A stretch of DNA of 47,327 nucleotides from Chitiniphilus eburneus (GTDB lineage Bacteria > Pseudomonadota > Gammaproteobacteria > Burkholderiales > Chitinibacteraceae): NCBI RefSeq assembly GCF_005048205.1, contig NZ_SUMF01000025.1, forward strand, positions 1 through 47,327, read 5' to 3'. This document shows, piece by piece, positions 42,560 through 47,327 of the stretch. The translations under genes were made by a program, and so were the position numbers. The notes under the pieces are model-generated. The model ran no database searches, was not told the DNA's origin, and was given only the letters and a program-made list of their open reading frames with translations. The first letter of the stretch is position 1, and every line of letters begins with the position of its first letter.

Positions 42560-44158
42560 ATGGCGGACTTCGCTTGGTGGCAACGCGGCGTGATCTATCA
42601 GCTTTACCCGCGCAGTTTTCAGGATGGCGACGGCGATGGGGTCGGCGATCTGGCGGGCATCCACCAGCGGCTGGACTATCTGGCGTGGCTGGGCGTGGAT
42701 GCGGTCTGGATTCCGCCGATCTACCCGTCGCCCATGGCCGATTTCGGCTATGACATCACCGATCACTGTGCCATCGATCCACTGTTCGGCACGCTGGCGG
42801 AGTTCGACGCCCTGCTGGCGGAAGCCCACGAGCGTGGCCTGCGGGTGATCCTGGATTTCGTGCCCAACCACACGTCCGACATGCACCCGTGGTTTCAGGA
42901 TGCGCTGCGCGGCCGCGACGCGGCGCATCGCGACTGGTACCTGTGGGCCGATCCCGCCGCCGATGGCGGCCCGCCGAACAACTGGCGTTCGCATTTCGGC
43001 GGCCCGGCCTGGACGCTGGACCCGGTCACCGGTCAGTACTACCTGCACGCCTTCCTCAAGGAACAGCCCGATCTCAACTGGCGTAACCCGGCGGTGGCGC
43101 GGGCCATGGCGCAGGTGATGCGCTTCTGGCTGGATCGCGGTGTCGATGGCCTGCGGCTGGATGCGACGTGGCACCTGATCAAGGACGAGCACCTGCGCAA
43201 CAATCCGCCCGATCCCTCATGGCACGCCGGGCTGCCGGAGCACGAGAAGCTGGCCCATGTGTATACCAGCGACCGGCCGGAGGTGCAGCGGCTGGTATGC
43301 GAACTGCGCCAAGTGGTCGATGAGTATCCGGACCGGGTATTGATCGGTGAGCTGTATCTGCCGATCGAGCGCGTGGTGGCGTACTACGGCACCGCCGGCA
43401 ACGGCATCCACCTGCCGGCGAACGCACTGTTGATCGGCGCGCCCTGGGACGCGGACAGCATCGGCGCGGCGGCCGATCGTTACGAGGCGCTGCTGCCAGT
43501 GTTCGGCTGGCCCAACTGGGCGCTGGGCAATCACGACAAGCCGCGCATCGCCGGCCGCGTTCCGCCCGGCCATTCGCGCCTGGCGGCGCTGCTGCTGCTG
43601 ACGCTGCGCGGCACGCCCACCTTGTATTACGGCGATGAGCTGGGGATGTGCGATGGCGAGATCCCGCCAGCGGCGATCCGGGACCCGATCGAGCGGAACA
43701 TGCCGGGACTGGGGCGCGGGCGCGACCCGCAACGCACGCCGATGCAATGGGACGACAGCCCGAACGCGGGGTTCAGCCCTGGCCAGCCGTGGCTGCCGGT
43801 GGCGGCGGGGTTCGAGGCATTGAATGTGGCAGGCCAGCGCGCCGACGACGCATCGCTGCTCACGCTGTACCGGCGCCTGCTGCAACTACGCCGCGCGGAG
43901 CCGGCGCTGGCGGTGGGGCGGTACGCCGGCCAGGGCGCGCCGCCCGGCATCTTGCGCTATGAACGCGAACACGACGGGCGCTACCTGACGGTGGTGCTGA
44001 ACTTCAACGAAACGCCGCGCCGCATCCCCGGGTTGCAGGGGCGGGTGCTGCTCTCGACGCTGGGCCGCGATGAAGGCCGGGACATCGACGACAGCCTGCT
44101 GCTGCTCCCTGGCGAGGGCGCCATCCTGACGGGTCGGCCCGGCCCCGCCGCTGGATGA
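42560..44158 (+). CDS. GH13 alpha-glucosidase/alpha-amylase family enzyme (paralogue 1)
   Basis: 532 residues, cytoplasmic (no signal peptide). TIM-barrel motifs of family GH13: DFVPNHTSD (region I), GLRLDATWHLIKD with nucleophile D201 (II), IGELYLP with acid/base E264 (III) and LGNHDKPR with D326 (IV). The early YPRSFQDGDGDGVGDLAGIHQRLDYLAWLGVDAVWI is typical of alpha-glucosidase/oligo-glucosidase subfamilies; the QPDLNWRNPAV block fits too. Likely hydrolyses or transfers alpha-glucosides in osmolyte or storage-sugar metabolism. Start at ATG 42560, ribosome site AGAGG. It faces its paralogue at 44180, stop to stop with 21 bp between. Confidence 0.9.
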   Translation: MADFAWWQRGVIYQLYPRSFQDGDGDGVGDLAGIHQRLDYLAWLGVDAVWIPPIYPSPMADFGYDITDHCAIDPLFGTLAEFDALLAEAHERGLRVILDFVPNHTSDMHPWFQDALRGRDAAHRDWYLWADPAADGGPPNNWRSHFGGPAWTLDPVTGQYYLHAFLKEQPDLNWRNPAVARAMAQVMRFWLDRGVDGLRLDATWHLIKDEHLRNNPPDPSWHAGLPEHEKLAHVYTSDRPEVQRLVCELRQVVDEYPDRVLIGELYLPIERVVAYYGTAGNGIHLPANALLIGAPWDADSIGAAADRYEALLPVFGWPNWALGNHDKPRIAGRVPPGHSRLAALLLLTLRGTPTLYYGDELGMCDGEIPPAAIRDPIERNMPGLGRGRDPQRTPMQWDDSPNAGFSPGQPWLPVAAGFEALNVAGQRADDASLLTLYRRLLQLRRAEPALAVGRYAGQGAPPGILRYEREHDGRYLTVVLNFNETPRRIPGLQGRVLLSTLGRDEGRDIDDSLLLLPGEGAILTGRPGPAAG

Positions 44159-44179
44159 GCGCCCGGCGGCGGCGTTCTT

Positions 44180-45778
44180 TCAGGTGCAATCGGCGCAGAC
44201 GATCACGCCTTCGTAGCCGTCGAGCAACAGCGTGCTGGCCACCGGCTCTCCGTCCCGCTTCAAGGTGGTGGAAAGCAGGATTTTGCCGCTCAGCATGCCG
44301 CCGAGATCCACCACCTGCTGGGCCGCGTCGAAGTTGAGCAGTACCAGCAGGCGCTGGCCTTCCCGTTCCCGCAGATAGCCGAGCAGCCGGGGGCCGGCGC
44401 TGAAACCGCGATAGCTGCCCACCGCCAGCGCGCTCCATTCGTCCCGCAGGTGGATCAGCTTGCGGTACAGGTGCAGCAGGGAATACGGATCGCGCGCCAG
44501 CGCCTCTGCATTGACCCTCGGGTAATCCGCGCCCAGCGGTAGCCACGGCGTGGCATGGCTGAAGCCAGCGCCGATTCCGTCGTCCCATTGCATCGGGCTG
44601 CGTGCCGGATCGCGCCCCAGACCCAGGCCCGGCATGTTCTTTTCCAGCGGGTCCTGCACCTGGTCGGGCGAGATCGGCACGTCGCACATGCCGAGTTCGT
44701 CGCCGTAGTATAAGGTGGGCGTGCCGCGCAGCGTCAGCAGCAGCAGCGCCGCCAGCCGCGTCTGTTCCGGGCCGATCCGGCTGGCAATGCGGTGGTTGTC
44801 ATGATTGCCCAGCACCCAGTTGGGCCAGCCATGTGGCGGCAGCGCGGCTTCGTACTGATCGATGGCGGTACGGATCAGCGCCGGGTCCCACGCCATGCCG
44901 ATCAACTGGAAGTTGAACGGCAGGTGCACACCCCGCCCGCCCGTACCGTAGTAGGTGACCAGCCGCTCCACCGGCAGATAGATTTCACCGACCATCATGC
45001 GGTCGTCGTATTCATCCAGCAGCTCGCGCATCCGCGCGATGACATCGTGCACTTCGGGCCGGTCGGTGTTGTAGGTGGACAGCAGGCGACGATGCTCGCC
45101 CATTTGCGCGTGGTACTCGGGGTTGTCGGGGTTCTCGCGGAAATCCTCGTCCTTGATCAGGTGCCAGATCACGTCGATACGAAACCCGTCGACGCCCCGA
45201 TCCAGCCAGAAGCGCATGGCATCGAGCATGGCATCCTGTACCGCCGGGTTACGCCAGTTGAGATCGGGCTGTTCCTTGAGGAAGGCGTGATAGTAGTACT
45301 GACCGCGCACGGCATCGTACTCCCAGCCGCTGCCGCCGAAGGCGGACAGCCAGTTGTTGGGCGGACCGCCATCCGGCGCTGGATCGCGCCAGATATACCA
45401 GTCGTGCCGGGCGTTATCGCGCGACGCACGCGATTCGGTAAACCAGGCGTGCTGATCCGAGGTGTGATTGGGCACGAAATCCAGGATCACCCGCATGCCA
45501 CGCGCATGGGCCTCGCCCAGCAGCGCATCGAAATCGGCCAGCGTGCCGAACAGGGGATGGATATCGACGTAATCGGAGACGTCGTAGCCGAAATCGGCCA
45601 TGGGCGAGGGATAGATCGGCGAAATCCAGATCGCGTCCACACCCAGCCACGCCAGGTAATCCAGCCGCTGGCGAATGCCGGCGAGATCGCCGATGCCATC
45701 GCCGTTGCCATCCATGAAGCTGCGCGGGTAAATCTGGTACACCACGCCGTCCTGCCACCATTGGAGTTTGTTCAACAT
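44180..45778 (-). CDS. GH13 alpha-glucosidase/alpha-amylase family enzyme (paralogue 2)
   Basis: 532 residues, exactly the length of paralogue 1 and colinear with it throughout. Catalytic residues: D202 in GFRIDVIWHLIKD, E265 in MVGEIYLP and D327 in LGNHDNHR. AAGGAG precedes the ATG at 45778. Differences around the active site (FRIDVIWH against LRLDATWH, PFNFQL against PANALL) suggest different substrate range. It may form an operon with the proline-rich gene upstream, whose stop is 27 bp away. Confidence 0.93.
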   Translation of the reverse strand: MLNKLQWWQDGVVYQIYPRSFMDGNGDGIGDLAGIRQRLDYLAWLGVDAIWISPIYPSPMADFGYDVSDYVDIHPLFGTLADFDALLGEAHARGMRVILDFVPNHTSDQHAWFTESRASRDNARHDWYIWRDPAPDGGPPNNWLSAFGGSGWEYDAVRGQYYYHAFLKEQPDLNWRNPAVQDAMLDAMRFWLDRGVDGFRIDVIWHLIKDEDFRENPDNPEYHAQMGEHRRLLSTYNTDRPEVHDVIARMRELLDEYDDRMMVGEIYLPVERLVTYYGTGGRGVHLPFNFQLIGMAWDPALIRTAIDQYEAALPPHGWPNWVLGNHDNHRIASRIGPEQTRLAALLLLTLRGTPTLYYGDELGMCDVPISPDQVQDPLEKNMPGLGLGRDPARSPMQWDDGIGAGFSHATPWLPLGADYPRVNAEALARDPYSLLHLYRKLIHLRDEWSALAVGSYRGFSAGPRLLGYLREREGQRLLVLLNFDAAQQVVDLGGMLSGKILLSTTLKRDGEPVASTLLLDGYEGVIVCADCT

Positions 45779-45805
45779 CCGCGGGCTCCTTGTTGTCCGT
45801 AGCGA

Positions 45806-46270
45806 TCAGAGGCACTGCGCCGAATCGCGCGCCGTCCGGCACGGCATGGCGCGGCTTCGTGCAAAGCGGCTGGCGGGCAAGGTCAGCCCCTGTCTACACC
45901 GTAGCGCAGGGCGGGCGGAGCCCTGAAAGTAAGGTGCGTCCTGCGGTGGATCGAACGGCGGCGTCATCGGCGGATGCGAGGGTTCTTCGATCGGTGGCGG
46001 GGTGCGATGCGGATCGATCGGGTCCGGCACCACGTCGGGCTCGGGATCGTGCGCGGGCGGGTTGCCCGGCTCGGTGGGCGGCAGGTTCGGCCGATGCGGC
46101 GGCACCTGGATCGGCTCTTCCACTGGCGGCCCCAAGGGGCCGGGGCGCGGTGGCTCCGCTGGCGCCGGCGCGGGAATGGGATCGGGCGGTAACGGTGGCG
46201 TGGCGTCGGGCTGGGACTCCGGCGCGGCAAGGTGGGGGCTGTGATACGGGAACGTCAGGCGGTCGGGCAT
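45806..46270 (-). CDS. Proline-rich hypothetical protein
   Basis: 154 residues; about residues 20-115 are dominated by proline (PPLPPDPIPAPAPAEPPRPG and similar) and look disordered. No signal peptide. GGAGG lies 8 bases before the ATG at 46270, which supports translation, but such composition can arise by chance in GC-rich DNA. The last 40 residues look less biased and may be read-through. Confidence 0.45.
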   Translation of the reverse strand: MPDRLTFPYHSPHLAAPESQPDATPPLPPDPIPAPAPAEPPRPGPLGPPVEEPIQVPPHRPNLPPTEPGNPPAHDPEPDVVPDPIDPHRTPPPIEEPSHPPMTPPFDPPQDAPYFQGSARPALRCRQGLTLPASRFARSRAMPCRTARDSAQCL

Positions 46271-46394
46271 GGCATGGCCTCCGGTCTGGGACGCCGCTTG
46301 CGAAGGAAACGACGCTTTCGAATCATCGATGCAATGTCGGAGCGCGGCGTGGCGCAGTGCATTTTTTGCGCGGTACGCTGTAAAACCGGCACGC

Positions 46395-46571
46395 TCAGAG
46401 CTTGCCCGGCCCTTTGGGCGTGCGTGGGCCGCTGCTGGGCGCGGTGCCGTCGGGATAGTTGGCTTCGAAGTTGCTGCGATCCGCTTCGTTGGAGGCGGTT
46501 TCCTTCTCGGCGGGAACCGGCTGGCGATGCGCGGCAGCCGGCCGGGGCGGATGGGATTGCTGCTGGGTCAT
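46395..46571 (-). CDS. Small hydrophilic protein
   Basis: 58 residues: MTQQQSHPPRPAAAHRQPVP, then EANYPDGTAPSSGPRTPKGPG. AGGAG is 6 bases before the ATG, better than any upstream start. Disordered, no recognised family. Divergent from the glycine-zipper gene at 46692. Confidence 0.5.
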   Translation of the reverse strand: MTQQQSHPPRPAAAHRQPVPAEKETASNEADRSNFEANYPDGTAPSSGPRTPKGPGKL

Positions 46572-46691
46572 GACGAACTCCTGATGGGGCGGCGAATGGC
46601 CGCATTGCCCATTTCGCAGCAAGAAGGGTTCCAGGCATGGCACGTTGCTTGCAGCGCAGCCGGCACAGCAAGCCTTTCAAGGAGGCGCATC

Positions 46692-47192
46692 ATGCAACAT
46701 CGAACCACTTCATCGCATCGCCGCCAGAACACCGGCAACCATGCCGTCGCCACGGCCCTGGGAGCCGCCACCGGCGGTGCGGCCGGCTTGGGCGGCATCC
46801 TCGCCGCCAGCGCGGCGGGCGCCACCCTGGGTCCGGTGGGGGCCGTGGCCGGAGCCGCCATCGGCGCCGTTGCCGGCGGGCTGATCGGCAAGGAAACGGC
46901 GCAGGCATTCGATCCGTCGGTCGAGGATGAATACTGGCGGGAACATCATGCCAATCAGGATTTCGCCCGGCCCGACCAGCGCTACACCGACTACGAGCCG
47001 GCCTATCGGCTGGGCTACGAGGCGGGCAGCCTGAACGACGGCCGCACGTTCGACGAATGGGAACCGGAACTCCACACCCGCTATCTTGCGAGCGGCACCG
47101 GGGTGGAATGGCAGGACGGTGGCCAGCGCGCCGCCCAGGCCGCCTGGGAACGCGTCAACGCCCGCTTCAAACCCAAGGATGTGGTGGGCTGA
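46692..47192 (+). CDS. Glycine-zipper protein of a proteobacterial stress-type family
   Basis: 166 residues. A glycine/alanine-rich segment (about 20-66: ATALGAATGGAAGLGGILAA, then GAVAGAAIGAVAGGLIGKE) can form a glycine-zipper helical hairpin. The rest, VEDEYWREHHANQDF..., YTDYEPAYRLGYEAGSL and FDEWEPELHTRYL...AAWERV, matches a widespread hypothetical family with YWRENY and PAYxYGWEA-type motifs. CAAGGAGG precedes the ATG. Function unknown; relatives are often near stress genes. Confidence 0.75.
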   Translation: MQHRTTSSHRRQNTGNHAVATALGAATGGAAGLGGILAASAAGATLGPVGAVAGAAIGAVAGGLIGKETAQAFDPSVEDEYWREHHANQDFARPDQRYTDYEPAYRLGYEAGSLNDGRTFDEWEPELHTRYLASGTGVEWQDGGQRAAQAAWERVNARFKPKDVVG

Positions 47193-47255
47193 GCCGCACG
47201 GCATCGAGCGTGGATGAACACCTGCGGTATCGCCGCCCCACCGCGCGGCGCCAAA

Positions 47256-47289
47256 GCAAAAACCCCCGAGCCTTGCGGTCTCGGGGGTC
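47256..47289 (-). terminator. Terminator of the rRNA operon
   Basis: On the - strand ACCCCCGAG, a 9-nt loop and CTCGGGGGT are followed by TTTTT. It begins about 10 bp after the end of the 5S rRNA. Confidence 0.9.
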
Positions 47290-47297
47290 TGCATAAG

Positions 47298-47327
47298 GTG
47301 TCTGGCGATGACCTACTTTCACACGGG
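47298..47327 (-). rRNA. rrf: 5S ribosomal RNA, 3' end only
   Basis: On the - strand the last 30 bases read CCCGTGTGAAAGTAGGTCAT then CGCCAGACAC, the conserved 3' end of proteobacterial 5S rRNA. The rest of the gene and presumably the 23S/16S genes lie beyond the right edge. The exact 3' end could be one or two bases different. Confidence 0.9.

Overview
The window is about 47 kb of GC-rich DNA that reads as a betaproteobacterial chromosome, most likely order Neisseriales (for example a Chitinibacteraceae or Chromobacteriaceae relative). The reasons are an elongation factor P with arginine at position 32 next to its rhamnosyltransferase EarP, an exopolysaccharide/exosortase-B operon in the methanolan (epsB-D-E-F-G-H-I-L) gene order, and a type I-E style CRISPR array. 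The assignment is inference from gene content; no taxonomic marker is complete here.

Layout. 1-5 kb: end of a pentapeptide-repeat gene, a 660-bp inverted-repeat region, a stand-alone TadG-like gene, a small secreted protein and a TraB/GumN protein. 5-7 kb: an aldo/keto reductase, then a 12-repeat CRISPR array with an AT-rich leader and a perfect IHF-consensus site on its right, and one extra decayed repeat on its left exactly in register; no cas gene is present in the window. 7-16 kb: a DUF4124 protein, an M48-like protein whose metal-binding histidines are lost, a ceramidase-like membrane protein divergent from an HTH regulator, the RNA helicase RhlE, an AtaL-like protein, a DUF1328 mini membrane protein, and the convergent efp-earP pair. 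16.4-40.5 kb: an exopolysaccharide locus. An AT-rich promoter region precedes a PEP-CTERM protein gene (+ strand). Eighteen genes on the - strand then run from epsL (39.9 kb) down to wecC (17.6 kb): outer-membrane protein EpsL, initiating transferase EpsB, EpsD/E/F/G export and chain-length apparatus, exosortase XrtB with EpsI, a nitroreductase-like protein, O-antigen ligase/polymerase, flippase, pyruvyl transferase, two glycosyltransferases, a heparinase II/III-like lyase, and WecG/WecB/WecC for N-acetylmannosaminuronate. Most of these genes are joined by ATGA or GTGA overlaps, while four gaps carry hairpins or dispersed repeats. 40.8-47.3 kb: a set of small stress-type proteins, an MscS channel, two convergent paralogous GH13 glucosidases of identical length, and the 3' end of a 5S rRNA gene with its terminator at the right edge.

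How it fits together: the eps locus predicts a Wzx/Wzy-type acidic polymer containing ManNAcA and perhaps pyruvate ketals, trimmed by a periplasmic lyase, together with an exosortase that would process the PEP-CTERM protein encoded at the far end. No wholly new system is obvious. The observations most worth following are the catalytically degraded M48-like and EpsG-like proteins, the cas-less array with its preserved leader, the nitroreductase inside the translationally coupled eps operon, and several families of structured intergenic repeats.
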